A program made the position numbers and the translations under genes. A stretch of DNA of 64,000 bases, from assembly GCA_019925095.2 (NCBI GenBank), contig CM034403.1:6577690-6641689 (forward strand), given 5' to 3'. Source of the DNA: Dendrolimus kikuchii. Lineage: Eukaryota; Arthropoda; Insecta; Lepidoptera; Lasiocampidae. The notes under the pieces were generated by a model. It was not told where the DNA came from and did not search any database. It saw only the letters and a list, made by a program, of their open reading frames with translations. Of this stretch, positions 10,330-23,275 are shown one piece after another (position 1 is the first letter of the stretch; every line of letters starts with the position of its first letter).

Positions 10330-10825
10330 ATGTGATGAAAGAGGAAAAATAATTTTGTTATAATAATATAAGGTGTGAATATTATAAACTAAACTATACT
10401 ATAAATAAAACTATACTCACAAAATAATATAAATCAAAAATTGTACTAGCAGAAGGTGATGTCAGGAGCCTTGAGAACAAACGAGCGTGCATGACAAGAG
10501 TTATGAATGTCAAAGAAGCAAGGGAGGTGTGTAAGAATAAGCCTGAATAGCGCTCTGTTGTTCGTGCCTATCCCGCAAGGGAACTGGCATGAAGCTATGT
10601 ATGTATGTATGTAAATCAAAAATTGACTCCAAATCGCTGTCAGCAGGGAGCGTGCCCAAAATGCTGGCCGCATTCTCGCGTTGGATGGCAATGCTGATAC
10701 GTTGCCCTAGGTGCAAGCCAGTCCTTTGGTCACACGAAACCTCAATTAGACGCGTTGAGAGGTCTCGATAGAGGTTATGAGCTCCAGGCCCCCACGGCCC
10801 CAAGGTCTCGACCCCGAAAGCCACA
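10330..10825 (-). mobile_element. Retroelement C-terminal module, interrupted by an RTE insertion
   Basis: The minus strand at about 10626-10824 encodes AFGVETLGPWGPGAHNLYRD and ISIAIQRENAASILGTLP. This closely matches the second part of the frame at 44537-45104 (AFGVETLGPWGP, ESIAIQRGNAASLLGTFP). An RTE copy with its own target duplication is inserted at 10444-10611 in the 3' flank. I recognise the module as repeat-borne but cannot name its family with confidence. Confidence 0.6.
10444..10611 (+). mobile_element. RTE LINE copy A, 5'-truncated, 14-bp TSD
   Basis: TAAATCAAAAATTG at 10430-10443 is repeated at 10612-10625, exactly bounding 168 bp. The insert encodes the last part of an RTE-type reverse-transcriptase protein (VLAEGDVRSLENKRACMTRV, then a premature stop where other copies have a Trp codon). 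It ends with the (ATGT)n tail typical of the family. Confidence 0.9.
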
Positions 10826-11054
10826 AATTATAATATATATACATATGTATTAAATTATATTTACATATTTCATGAGTGAAAATAATGTTTGTTTGTATGA
10901 TATTTTCCATGTTTTTTTACTAAAATACAAGTACTATATTTATATAGTCGATGTAAATTTAAGATTTTAGTTTCTTATTTAACTACGGAATCCTAAAAAG
11001 CATTATTTCTGCGTATACGAACAAAGTAAGAATATCTAATAACTTCATATAACC

Positions 11055-11275
11055 CACAGCCAAGTGGTAGGGACATGATCGTCTGGATGAGTACCACTCC
11101 TGATCCAAGAGTATGTCGCTATAATAACCTTGAGTTGTGTTTCGGCATCAGTAGTCAGGTTCCAATCGAAAAAGGGTTCGAATCCGGCAGCACATCGATA
11201 CCAGTTTACAAGTGGTCATAGGCGACGGTAACCACTTTCCATCAAGTGGGCCAACCTGCTTGCTGTATTCTAGCA
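11055..11275 (+). repeat. Dispersed retroposon family R, partial copy
   Basis: Has the blocks CCCACAGCCAAGTGGTAGGG, ATAACCTTGAGTTGTGTT, GTTCCAATCG and GGCGACGGTAACCACTTTCC in the same order as the copies at 25421 and 36440, with more divergence. Confidence 0.6.
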
Positions 11276-11477
11276 AAAAAAGCATTCAAGTAAATTTAAC
11301 ACGTAACATTCCAAGAAATTAAACACCACATTAGTGTTAAAAATTTCAATAGTAATACATTTAAATTTTAAGAAGCCTAGGTATATTAAATATCATTGTA
11401 AGTGAATCGGAATTCTTGTAGGAATTAAGTCTTTTAAAGCTATTTAATAAAAAATACCACCATAGTACATCTAAAAA

Positions 11478-11744
11478 TGCATGATGAAAGAATGACTAAA
11501 CAGATATACAATGCAAAAGTATGGATGCAGAAGTCGTGGAAGGCCACGACACACCATCCATGATCAAATTGATCGTGTACTAGCAGAAGGTGATGTCAGG
11601 AGCCTTAAGAACAGACGAGCGTGCATGACAAGAGTTATGAATGTCAAAGAAGCAAGTGAGGTGTGTAAGAATAAGCCTAAATGGCCCTCTGTTGTTCGTG
11701 CCTACCCCGCAAGGGAACTGGCGTGAAGTTATGTATGTATGTAT
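11478..11744 (+). mobile_element. RTE LINE copy B, 5'-truncated, 13-bp TSD
   Basis: GTACATCTAAAAA at 11465-11477 is repeated at 11745-11757. The 267-bp insert carries the RTE C-terminal frame (MTKQIYNAK, then GRPRHTIHDQIDRVLAEGDV) and the (ATGT)n tail. Relative to copies C and E, two bases are missing near 11520 and shift the frame. Confidence 0.9.
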
Positions 11745-12414
11745 GTACATCTAAAAAGTTACTGAACCTTATTGAAATCAATTTTAGTTTCAGCTTTATT
11801 ACCTTGCACTTATTCAGTATTTTCTATACAAATAGTTCGAACTAGAAGAGAGACACAAGTTACTTTAGAAGAGAACATTTCGTCTTATGAATATGCTATG
11901 CTATGTCTTATGACTTATAGCTATATCTTGAAATATTTGTTTACGTTTAACAGCAACTAGACTTTTTTAAAATAAAACGAGAATAAAGGTCGCATTCCAA
12001 TTTCTCACAAAAAACAATTTCTGTATTTGAAAAATCTTTTTCCCTTGACTTGGGCATTATTGCAAGTATCAAATCTAAAACCTAAGCAATAAAGTTTTAC
12101 AACTGTATTCATATAAAATACTACATTTGCGAAACGACATAAAACAAGCATAAACAACTATATCCCTTCAAATCATCTAGTTACCAAATGATTGAAAGTC
12201 ATTCGAGTAATAAACTAACTCGACTCATGCAAGTAATAGTAAATTGACAAGAAATAGTCCAAGGCGTGTTTTGATACGTCAATTATGTTTATTAAACTTT
12301 ATTATTTCCTTTCTTACTTAAATATGTTATTTTTACGACCGTGTTGGTCAACTACGAGACAGGGCTGGAAATCCATAGTACATACATACATAAACCGTAA
12401 TGTACTCACTCACC

Positions 12415-12600
12415 ATTATCAAACTGAAGATATTTTGAAGAAAGATCAGGTAAAAAACACTTTAAATAAGCGTGCATGTGTGAAGAAATTAATTAAAGTT
12501 CATGAAGTGAAGCGTTTGTCAGAATCGAAGCAGGTGGACATCCATCGTATCTGCCTACCCCTATGGGAAGCAGGCGTGACAATAATTATGTATGTGTAAT
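12415..12600 (+). mobile_element. RTE-type LINE 3' end, second subfamily
   Basis: The frame ends in ESKQVDIHRICLPLWEAGVT, a typical C-terminus of RTE-family elements, followed by ATGTATGTG. It is related to the insertion at 6847-7032. No clean target duplication could be assigned. Confidence 0.6.
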
Positions 12601-12659
12601 ATATATATTACATACTAGCCGTAGTCGACACTTCTTTTGCGAGAAATTCGGGCATTGAA

Positions 12660-12805
12660 TTAATGAACTAAAACACTTTATTGTTCTCCAAAAATGAAAA
12701 CTACCTTCTTAAAAACTAGGTCCAATGATTGTTGAATAAAGAACGGCCTTATCGCTTAAAGCGATCTCTTCTAGGCAACTCCCTAAAGTAAGGAATATAT
12801 TAAAA
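12660..12805 (-). repeat. LINE 3' UTR family L3
   Basis: Minus-strand match to the copy at 8742: GCCTAGAAGAGATCGCTTTA, GATAAGGCCG and AACAATAAAGTGTT, which includes a polyadenylation-like AATAAA. Confidence 0.6.
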
Positions 12806-12878
12806 CATGACAGTGGCGGTGAAAATCTTAATTATATGAAACATTCAGAACATAGATAAATAAATACTAGACTTTATA

Positions 12879-14157
12879 ACTAGTCTGGCCATAAATACTG
12901 GTATATAAAACTTTTCTTTTTTTCAACTTTTTAATTATTTTGAATTTGGAACACGTATATTATTTTAAAAACTTTTTTCGATTTTGCGCCATTTCACATA
13001 TTTTTTCGTGTTCATTATCAAACTACAATATGGAATGGGGTATTATAGAAAATAGGATTGCAGTGATCGCCTTGCACAAAGTGGGTATGGAGCTGTCGGT
13101 CATATTCCAGACACTTCAAAAGCTTGGTATCAGCCGTATGTTCGTATATCGTACTATCAACGGATACAACAACACTTCGTCTGTCGAAGACCAGAAAAGA
13201 TCGGGGCGGCCGCGTGCTGATAGAACTACAAAGGCTGTTAATGCTGTTAAAGCCAGAATTCGTCGAAACCCCATTAGGAAGCAAAAAATCTTATCGCGAG
13301 AAATGAAGATTCCCGCTAGGACTTGAAGCTCAGTGCTTATCGTCGATATACAGTACATGCCCTAAATCAATCTTTACAATTAAAGAGAGTGGATCGACCA
13401 AAACGCCTTCTGTCGCGATACGCTGGTGAAAGGTAGAGAAATATCCTCTTTACCGATGAAAAAATGTTCACGATTAAAGAACACTACAATAAGCAAAATG
13501 ATAAAGTGTACGCTCACAGTCCTAAAGAAGCTGCTCAAGTGGTAGGAAAGGTACAACGTGGTCATCATCCTGCGTCAGTGATGGTTTGGTGGGGCGTGTC
13601 TTATCAAGGACTCCCAAAACTAGATTTTTGTGAAAAAGGAGTGAAAACTTCAGCCAAATTGTATCAAGATACAGTCTTGGATCATGTTGTGAAACCTCTC
13701 AGCAATACACTTTTTAAAAATATACCGTGAACTTTCCAGCAGGACTCTGCACCTGGTCGCAAGGCACGAACTACCCAAGCCTGGCTTGAAACCAACGTTC
13801 CGGACTTTATAAGAGCTGAAGACTGGCTCTCATCCAGCCCAGACCTCAACCCTTCAGACGTCAGTTTTAGAGGACATGGTTTGCTCTAAACGACACGGCG
13901 ACATTGAATCTTTAAAAAAATCTTTGGAGCAAGCAGTGGCGAAATATCCCTTGGAAACAATGCGTATTATAAATCCATAGATTCGTGGCCAAACAAATTA
14001 AAGACCTGTATAAAAGCCAAAGGTGGCCATTTCAAATAGAATATTTTTTATTTTTTGCTGAGACTAATAAATATGTAGGTATAAATTTTAATAATATTAC
14101 ATTACTTCATTAAAAAAAACCATTTTCATTTGTAACAGAACCTATGGCTGGACTAGG
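12879..14157 (+). mobile_element. maT/mariner (DD37D) DNA transposon relic
   Basis: The ends are imperfect inverted repeats: ACTAGTCTGGCCATA from 12879 against the complement of the right end, CCTAGTCCAGCCATA, ending at 14157 (12 of 15 identical). TA dinucleotides sit immediately outside both ends (12877-12878 and 14158-14159), the standard Tc1/mariner target duplication. The 1,279-bp length fits an originally complete element with a single transposase gene, now decayed. Confidence 0.8.
13030..13985 (+). pseudogene. Tc1/mariner-superfamily transposase pseudogene, DD37D
   Basis: Cut-and-paste transposase, inactive. The frame starts at MEWG (13030) with an N-terminal helix-turn-helix (SVIFQTLQKLGISRMFVYRT) and the linker SGRPR. 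It stops at 13324 with PART*. After frameshifts the catalytic core is recognisable: FTDEK with the first Asp at 13455, FQQDSAP with the second Asp at 13743, and SPDLNPSD with the third Asp at 13857. Counting codons gives 37 residues between the last two, which defines the maT-type DD37D triad. A TGA at 13728 replaces a codon just before TFQQD, and the usual PAHKA motif reads PGRKA. At least two stops and frame changes rule out activity. Confidence 0.85.
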
Positions 14158-14184
14158 TATATATACAAACAAAAAAGACATATC

Positions 14185-15050
14185 ATAATACATACAGAAT
14201 AAGTAGCACTGTTAGATCTGAGAGGACCAAAAATAATTATTAACGATGACTTTAAAAGACGATACTGATTTAGTTTTCTGGTGTGAGTGGCAGTGAGTTC
14301 CATTAGCGGACAGCCTGTTCCATGAAGGGATTATCAACGAAAGAAGAAGTGTGTCATTAAAGAGAGATTTTTACTAGAGCGCAAATAACGGGAATGAGAG
14401 AGAAGTAGAAAATCAAAAAATTACTTTAAATAACGAGGAGTGCGAGGATTATAAAGGACATTGTACAAAAGAGAGAGTGGTGAACGTTAAGGCAAAAGTG
14501 AATAGGTAACCATTTAAGCTTATTACGATATTCGGAAACGTGGTCATACTTGCGCAACACAAATATGAACCGTGTACAAAAATGTTGAAGTCGATCGAGC
14601 TTGTTTAGTTGTTTTTTTTTTTTTTTGTTAACGCAGGGAAGTGTCTTTGTACACCATATCTGGGCCATACGGGGGATGGCCAAATGCAGCGCATAAGGCA
14701 CCTGCATCGAGCGTGTGTGGTTCTCTCAAAGACCAGTCTCCGCACGAGGGCAAGGCATTAGTGCAGAAACCGATGGCCAAACCTACCCACTTAACATAAA
14801 CCTGCGCTCCATTCTCGCACTTTAGCTGGACGCCACGGGATCTAGAACAGGGTTACTGCACCGTGACGCCCTTGTGCGCGACCAACTAGCCATACCCCGG
14901 GTCTAGGGTGTATCACATCATCGATCAAGGACCGTAGATTCTGCTGTTACCCCCGTATCCAGCGGCCCTCTGCAATGGTATAGTTGTTCTTGTGTTAAGT
15001 CGAAATTACTGACATCGGCATAATCAAGTATGCTAGTAAAAGAGATTATA
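14185..15050 (-). pseudogene. Jockey/CR1-like LINE reverse transcriptase C-terminal fragment, split by an insertion
   Basis: The minus strand reads SILDYADVSNFDLTQEQL from the 15 kb side, then NKLDRLQHFCTRFIF and LRKYDHVSEYRNKLKWLPI from the 14.6 kb side. It finishes with a degraded AVR-stop-WNSLPLT segment near 14300. This is the thumb/C-terminal region of a jockey- or CR1-like non-LTR retrotransposon protein. The two halves are separated by a retroposon at 14614-14980. Confidence 0.75.
14614..14980 (-). mobile_element. Poly(A) retroposon nested in the LINE, 8-bp TSD
   Basis: TAGTTGTT at 14606-14613 recurs at 14981-14988. The insert (about 367 bp) starts with a T-run at its low-coordinate end, i.e. 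a poly(A) tail on the minus strand. The interrupted LINE frame resumes exactly at the duplication. The insert body is GC-rich without a clear domain, probably the 3' end of another LINE or a SINE. Confidence 0.8.
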
Positions 15051-15059
15051 AATACATAG

Positions 15060-15205
15060 ACAGATAGAAAACACTTTATCGCTCATCAAATAGACAATTA
15101 CAAAAAAACAAAAAAATGTACGATTACAATATTGTCATGATAAAAACAATAGGCGGCCTTAGCGCTTAAAGCAATCTCTTCCAGGCAACCTAACTTAAAG
15201 AATAT
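15060..15205 (-). repeat. LINE 3' UTR family L3
   Basis: Minus-strand match: GCCTGGAAGAGATTGC, GCTAAGGCCGCCTATTG and GATGAGCGATAAAGTGTT. Here the polyadenylation-like hexamer has become GATAAA. Confidence 0.6.
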
Positions 15206-15239
15206 AGATAGATAACTTAAACAATATAGATAGATTATA

Positions 15240-18200
15240 TTTAAGAAACCTAAAAGAGTTCGATATTTTGATACAAAAACTATTTTTTATAAAATAGAAT
15301 AGAATATACAGAGTGAGTTTTTTAAATGCACCTTCAGGGCCAAATCCTAAACTATACTAAATAGCGAAAAACGCTCAAAGGAGTCTCGAGGCCCATTTTG
15401 GCGAAAACCAAAGTGGTGTTTTTAGATTTTTGAAAAATCATTTACCTTTGTCAGAAATCGAATCGGCTGATTTCGAAACATAAACACCTATATTATTATA
15501 CCAAATCATAGTGTAGCTTGTAAGGATTAATTTCTGTGAAGGAATGTCAAAAGGCAAACCAAGGGAAAGAGTTATTTTTTAATAAAATGTTCTATTTTTC
15601 CATATATTAATTAAACCACACCTGATTTAATTCATTGGAAATGATGATATTTATTATATTTTTGATAGGCATCTAGAAATTAATATTCGTAACAAACTTG
15701 CATACACTGAGAGACGAAATTCTAAAAATGGTCATTTATTTAAACTATCTACACGATTATAGGCAAGATAGCAGTTTTCACTTTAAAATTTTCATTTATT
15801 TTGAAAACAGACAGACACTTTAGAAGATAATTATAGCCATAGAAGAAGAATACTAAGAATACCAGGAATCCAGTTAAATATGAAACTCAGAAAAGCTTCT
15901 AAAATCAAGGCTTAGTCGGGGTTCTAATAATGAAGAAAACACTGTGAGAAATCTACATAACCAGTTTGTCGATGTGCGAAAACCGCCAATGTAAATTGGA
16001 CAATCGTAGCGATTTATACAAACTAACATTATAGGTAAAATGTACATTTAAAATCAAACTCGCTGCGTTTCTACATACGCAGAAACTTCAGTTTACGTAC
16101 AAATCATACTTAGAGCGGTTTTAATACGTCAATTTCGTTTTATTATTTCCTCAGTTTCGCGTATGTGATGACTGGTTGATTACGCCATAATGGCGAAGGC
16201 ATAATGAAGGGTTGCACGCACTCGAGTCGTGGTGAAACTAGATTTGAAAGAGGTAGTCCAGCTTTTGTCATTCTACGATATCTTAGTTCAAGGAAAAATA
16301 CCCTGAAATTGTTTCAAAACTATTACGACATTTATTTAGTTAATATTTACCTTTAAAACTTTGTTTATAACACTTGACGTATAATAGAATAGACTATAGT
16401 TAAATCAATTGACATTTTAAATATCGTCAGTTTTACAAAACATTGCAGTCTCCTAATATAAGCGCACAAATTATGACTTCATAATTATAATGAATGAAAT
16501 AGCATAATAATGATTGTTTAAACAATAATTAAAATTATTCTTCTTCTATAGTTAAAAAAAACGATGATATGGTATTCTAGAATTTATTGCAATATATGTT
16601 ATTCACCCAATTTCAACATAAGCGATGACAAGCAATGAGAAACATTCGGCCGCCATCTTCGTTCAAATAATTTTTACAATCCAGAGGTTTCCAAATTAGA
16701 TCACTTCGTCACTTAAACGCAGATAGGTGAAATATAACTGACCCATACTACGATAACAATATTGTGCCTTCATTGTACACATGAATGATAAATACTATAT
16801 GTGTGAGTGTCTTATTTTATCTATCGATATTTACAACACGTAATAATCCCCCGGGGTGGCCAAATTTATAACGATACTGATATAGTTAAAGTAAGTATTT
16901 ACAAATAAAATTTGTGAAAACTCAAACGGTGTACATACTATAAACAAGCCGATCCTTAAAATACTAATTCTTCGAAATAAAAAAAGGATGTTATCCATGT
17001 GACCATTAGTTTAATGGAAAATTTGTTTTTATTATAGTACGTATTATCATCTCAAGCGTCCGTTTTCGCATAAGTATTTTTTTAAAATACGGTTTTTTTA
17101 AACAGCTCTGCACTATTTGATTAGTGTTAAGTATCTATAAATGTTTACATTTTAAATATGTCAATTTATTGATCAAACGAGGGATCCTTCAAATCCTTGT
17201 GACAACACAAAAAATCACATTTCACTAAATAGTTTAGATTTTTCACACCACACAAAAACAATAATATCTTGCTAGCTTCCCGTTAAAATTCCGATTTCTA
17301 CATTTAAACTGCTCACAGAATAACCATAGATAAGTAAATCTCCACAGATTGCCATACAAAGTTTTCAGACGTCCGGGTTGTCTATGGTTTTTTGGTATGG
17401 CTATGGTACGTTTTATTGTTTTCCATCCCAGTGTGTGATGAGAGCTTGATTACAACTAATGGCTGTGCGTAAATCTAATGAGCAATCACAGCATTTCCTA
17501 CACGCCTACACAGAACACAGTGACAAGACGTTTACTCAATAAAAAAAATATTGCAATTATTTTCCAAAGGTTTCATACATTGTGTTATTGTTATAAGTGA
17601 TTGAATTTAATTAGCGATCTAAAATCACTATATTGTTTATCATGTTATTGTTATAAATGAAATCAATTTTTTTTGTAAAATCTGTTTTAAATTAAAATGT
17701 TTGGTGTACCTTTACCAAAGTTTATTCCAATTTTTCTATCGAAAGACTACAAAAAAGACATTCATTATTTTTATTCAGTTTCTAGTTTGATGCTAACAGC
17801 AAAAATACTATATATATTATCAAAATGTCGAAACACTAACGACAGTACTACAATTTAAAGCTGGTATTGTGTAAATCATGATCATAACAAAAAATACCAT
17901 AGGTAGGTATCAGGTTCTGTATATGTCTATACGAAAGTACTCCTGTTTCAGTGCTTAGTTCACCTTCTGTAAGATATTCTGTGTTGCAGAATTTAGCGTT
18001 CGAAATACCACGTCGAAAGCTTTTATGCTAATTGTTATTCTATATTAAATTACCACAATATTTCAGCGCTGATTCGCTTCTAATGTTACGACCCAATGCC
18101 ATAAAATTTATAAATTATATTTTATTACCTTTTCATCTAGACCATAGACTATTAATGTTATTCTCAGACCACCAACAAGCCAAATACATCATTCAAAATA

Positions 18201-21200
18201 ATTGTAAATGTAATATAACTATTAGGGTTGTTTGTAGCCTCATAGGTAGTAACTTGGATACATCCTAACGTAACTCCATTATTTTGTGTGGTAGAAAATA
18301 GTAACCATTCATCACACGTATCGATATTATTAAATTTTATAAAAATCTGTTAACAACGAATAGAAAGGCATGAAGACGGACCAGAAAAATATACTCGTAT
18401 AAACAAAATAATAAAAAATCTATATTTTTTTTGTGGAACTTGGTTGATTGTCGAACAATAATAATATATATTATAACAAATAAATTAGACGAATATAAAT
18501 AAATAAAATTGTTTTTATGTAATCCACAAATAAATAGATTATCCAAGCTCTTTTCTGAGCTATTTAAAAACATATAATCTCATCATTCCAGCCGACCTTA
18601 CAACAGAACAATAACGTACCGATGTTTATAATTTATCGGTTTACACGCGAGGTCTTGGCCCATCTGTAAACAGCCTTGGGGTGACAGAAAAAAAGGAAAA
18701 AAACAGACACGACATTGGCACGAACCGATAGACACTGCGCACACGCAAGGGCGCTTACAGATACTACGCGTCATGATATTGCGGGACAAAATATGAATGA
18801 AAATTATATAATTTTTTATTCAAATGTATTATTTTAATGTCGAACCTGTTACTAGGCTAATTGCTACTATGCTTTTGGGCACGTTTCCTACACTGCTATC
18901 TGATATGGTTGGAATATTAATAGCATAAATTACAAAACGAGTTAAAAGACCAGACACATTGTACCAAAGAAGAAAATTATGGCCCGTATTGAGGTACAAC
19001 CAGCAAATCCGAGTAAACAATTCGAATATTCCTCTATGGACTTTACTTTTCTAAGAATTGATCCAAGGTCCTCTAAGTTCCAGTGATTTAGGTAAGCTAC
19101 CGTTTGGAACGCTATGCTGTTATTTAGTTACTTTAAATTATTTTATTTTACTAAATAGAGACTTTTAAAAATAACAACATGACATGCTTATATCGCAATA
19201 ATATAATTTTTGGTTGTCCCAATTAATGGAATTTTCACGAGGTTAACATTCACCTTAATACAATACCGCTATTAATTGCCATTATTTACAATCATTTTCT
19301 ATATTAAAGTACAACATTTCGTAATACGTATTAGTTTATTTTAATAATTAAGTGCAACAATATTCAATTAAAATCACCAAAGCTTTTACGTAACAATTTA
19401 TGCGTCATTTACAATGTTATTACCTCACAGGCGACATTTGAGTGAATCATATATCCAACACATCACGTTTGACTATCAAACTTGAAACTGTTAATTTATG
19501 AGCAATACTTTAAGGCTTCTCCAAAACAGCTGCAGTAGGCGGGGCAAAACTTCTCTTTTTAAATTTTGGCATAACACGATTTTTTTCATCAAGCTAGGAG
19601 TCACGTAGCGGAGACTTTTTTAATTTACCGTATCTATGATGCGTATTATACTTTGATGATAAAAAGAGGGAAAATGTATACAATATATTGCGAAAAAGTA
19701 CTAAAGTACATATACTTAATATTTAAATATGCTCTATTGCGCACTAATTCGTTGTGAACTAATTTAAAAATTTGCCGTGGAATATATATTTCTTCTCTAA
19801 AGTTCAAGATATAAACAAATTTTTATTTAGTCTACTCTACTTGGTCTTATTTTTCAATCATATATTTTATTAATTATGGTTTACTTTTTGGTTCTTAAAA
19901 GCCCAAAATATCACAATGAAACAGAAAACCGAACTGCTTTAGTCAATAGATCTGAGCATATCATTGTCTTCTTAGTTTTTAATACGACTTACATAATTTA
20001 TGTGTCTATCCAGTCTCAAGTGTTCATGCACATATATTCAAGTTATAAAAATTTCAAAAAAATCGGTAAGAGACAATATCCAGGCCGCGGTAACAAAAGC
20101 GTAAACAATTTATAGGTCTTGTTCTGATGCTAAACGAAGGTTTTTTGGTTGCTTGACAAGACACATTATACTAAGCAGTTGAAATTTTCCATACAATTCT
20201 TGCTTTAAACAGCTACACCCTTGTTAATTTTTTATCTAGTATCATATAATTATACTGTTTAATAAATAATCACAAGCAAACATCACTCTTTAAGTTCCTG
20301 CCAAAACTCCATCAATTTTCAACTTTACCGCAATCCCAGCATGTTAGGATATCCACGATTCGACGATATCTCTAAATAGATCACAAAACTTAACATAACA
20401 TACTGTATTCCCACCATGTTATTCATTTTTCGAAGAAATATGAATTAAATTCCTTGTACTCATTATTTCCTTTTTATTATCGTTCAAAATAATTAGTCAC
20501 ATTTTATTGAAAATTATTCATTTTATTATTTATGTGGTCAGGTGACTAACGGATACGGCGCCTGTGTTGAATATGAGTCTAGGATTTAATTCCTGGAAGG
20601 GTAAGCGTAGGAGTCGTCTCATAAGTCTGATTAATTAAATGCTATCATTGAAAAAATTCCAACATTTACTCCTACTACCTAAGTTACTAAAATCATATCT
20701 ATGTTATTTATAAAAACGCAATTATTGGGATTTTGTTTTGATCACCATCAGTTTTTAAAACAAATCAGTTACTCAAGTACCATAGATTTACAACTAAGGA
20801 TGAAAATTGAAATGTAAAAACTAATTAAATATGAACACACAAATGCACAGTAATATGCACTTAGACTTAATTACACATGTTATATATAAATGATATAAAA
20901 CTAATGGTGAAGTAAGCTAATATTAAAATAAAAAGCTACAAATCAAATAAACCAGTGAGATACCTAAAATTAAATGAATATAATTAAAAGTAAGATAACT
21001 ACTATCAGAGCAAATTCAAATTGCAACTTAAATTTTCCAAGTAACTATATTTCTTTATAGATGCTAGAAGTATCGATTACTTGGGTTATATCGATTCCTT
21101 AATAATAAATTACCTTGCTTCAAATTTTGGTTTATGTGAGTTTTTGATAGAATCATGGGCACCCTAAGCGCGGACTGCAAAATGCCCTGCGCCCGCACAT

Positions 21201-23070
21201 TGCCACTATCTAATTAATCATCCCAGCTATGTATAAATCCCGGTTGCGTTCGGAACGTCCATTTCAGAACCTGGGTTTCGCTTTCTTAGATTTTCTTCTT
21301 GATTTCGCAGTCACAGGCTCTATCGATCAAGTAAAATTAAACTTTAGTATTACACTAGATTACGGACCAAAGCCGAAGAAAGTTTCACTCTGATATAGAC
21401 TCCATGGGATGGAATATGGTTATTTATAAAGAATATTTAATTTCAGGACAATTCACGTTAAAAAACAAACAAATAATATCATGAGCATTTGAAGTGTCTC
21501 AAATGCATAATCTGTCGTTTTAAAAATTACCTCTGACTCTGTAACCTAAAGCGGATGCTTTTGGAGAATCGCTTAATGAATTGACACCTGTCTAGGTATA
21601 CTGGTAATTTAAAGACATAGCAAAAGTCCCACTTTATTTTGATAGTTGCCATATTCGCAATACGAGTCTGCGAAAGCGGTCGCGTTAGGCCTCCTGATAA
21701 TTTACTTTTGTCATTGTTCGACTACGACGTGCGAGCTGTAAAGTCTGCAAGTTAAGGTATAATATTGTGTTTTCGAGTGACATTTACCACATACGAAATG
21801 ACGTAGCCAAGACGTCAGTATGACGTTTTAAATTAATTCCTCACTTATATAAGAGGATATAAGAGGACATACGTTTATGCGGTTGATAATGTTTATGTGT
21901 ACATTCATTTTGCGGTGTTTATATAAAATGCCAATAAATGAACGTATTTTTTTTAACTATATATTTTATTACGTCGGCCAGTTAATCAGTAGAAAATTAA
22001 TAGCTTTTAAAACAAATAAAGTTGATCATGTGATGAATAAAGGCACACACTATCTATTATTCGAATTTGTTATAGTGAATTATATATTGAATTGTTCAAA
22101 GTGAGATTACAAAATCAAAATAGACTTCCTCCATAAACCACATACGAGTACATAACTGGCTCCTAAATCACAGCTTCAATGCTCATAGGTGTCATTGTTT
22201 ATCCAAAATTGTTTAAATAAATACTATTCTTCTTTTATAAATATATTTTCAATAACCTTCATTTATATAGGTAACAGGCTGAACCTGGATCCATATATTG
22301 TCCCAGCTTAACTTCACCGCCAAAAACTTTGAAAAGTTAGTATTATAATCTGTCAAAACTTAACACCAGTTTATTTTATAATTAAATATATCAGCTGACA
22401 AGCGTACAGTGTGGGAAACCTGTATTTGCGTCTTGGTGATGCGGTATACTACATACTATCCATTCCACTAGCATTTGAGAGATTTAAGCCCAGTAGTGAA
22501 ATGTTTATGTTGATATTAATATTACTACATCACTAATGACTGAATAAGTAACAAACATACATACACATTCAATCAAATTAACTTCCAAATTTATAAATTA
22601 GGTTTAGAGGCATCCCGCAAAATTTCGACGTATTGTCGCCCTACAGACGACACTAATAATGTGAGTAGTTCAACTTATAAAAGCATTGTACGGCAAATAA
22701 AGTGAAGTGGGTAAACTTTTATGTATTATGGTAAATTGATACACACAGCCTGTCCCAGCGCATGACACGTGTAAATTGTCATTTAATTATTGAATGGTAT
22801 TAACAAATAATTGTTTACTAGAAGTAGTTAAAACAATAAAAGGTTTCCTCTACTAATCTATTTGTAGTGTTTATTTCATAAAAATCTACTTAATGTCTTT
22901 CTTGAAAAACATGTAACTTTTAAAGGTGTCCTATATTAAAAAATCTTTCTTTTTTGCTTTACATAATTGAACTATTAAACCTATTCTCAAAGCTTAATAA
23001 TCAATCAGTCACAAAGCACGAATTAAAATATTGTTAGGTTTAAGTACTTTTTAACTTTAATAACTTGAAT
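15240..23070. other. AT-rich intronic DNA without recognised feature
   Basis: About 7.8 kb with only short open frames in all phases. No domain-like translation, no strong GC-rich island and no clear transposon ends were seen. Slightly GC-richer patches occur near 18600-18780 and 21160-21270, without identifiable content. Confidence 0.5.
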
Positions 23071-23074
23071 AAGT

Positions 23075-23275
23075 AATAAAACTACGTTTTAACGGTTTTA
23101 GGCGCGCTAATTTATTTGATTTTTGTTATTCCTATTTTCTTAAGTTTTTCGCAACTTGTATACATAATAAATAAATAATTAACTTGAATAAGTTTATTTA
23201 CTGATTGACACCTTACAATTGGTTAATTTGTAGCCACGGCCACTGAAAGTAATCGAAACACCAACTAAAAAATGA
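23075..23275 (+). repeat. Dispersed repeat shared with 54756
   Basis: AATAAAACTACGTTTTAACG followed by GTTTTAGGCGCG matches 54756 onward. A GCCACGGCCACTGAAAG block at about 23234 is the complement of a block in the other copy, so this copy is rearranged. Confidence 0.5.

Noticed and set aside
20530..20600. tRNA-like segment (GGATTTAATTCC)
   Set aside because: Only a B-box-like run; the A box is weak and no cloverleaf is visible.
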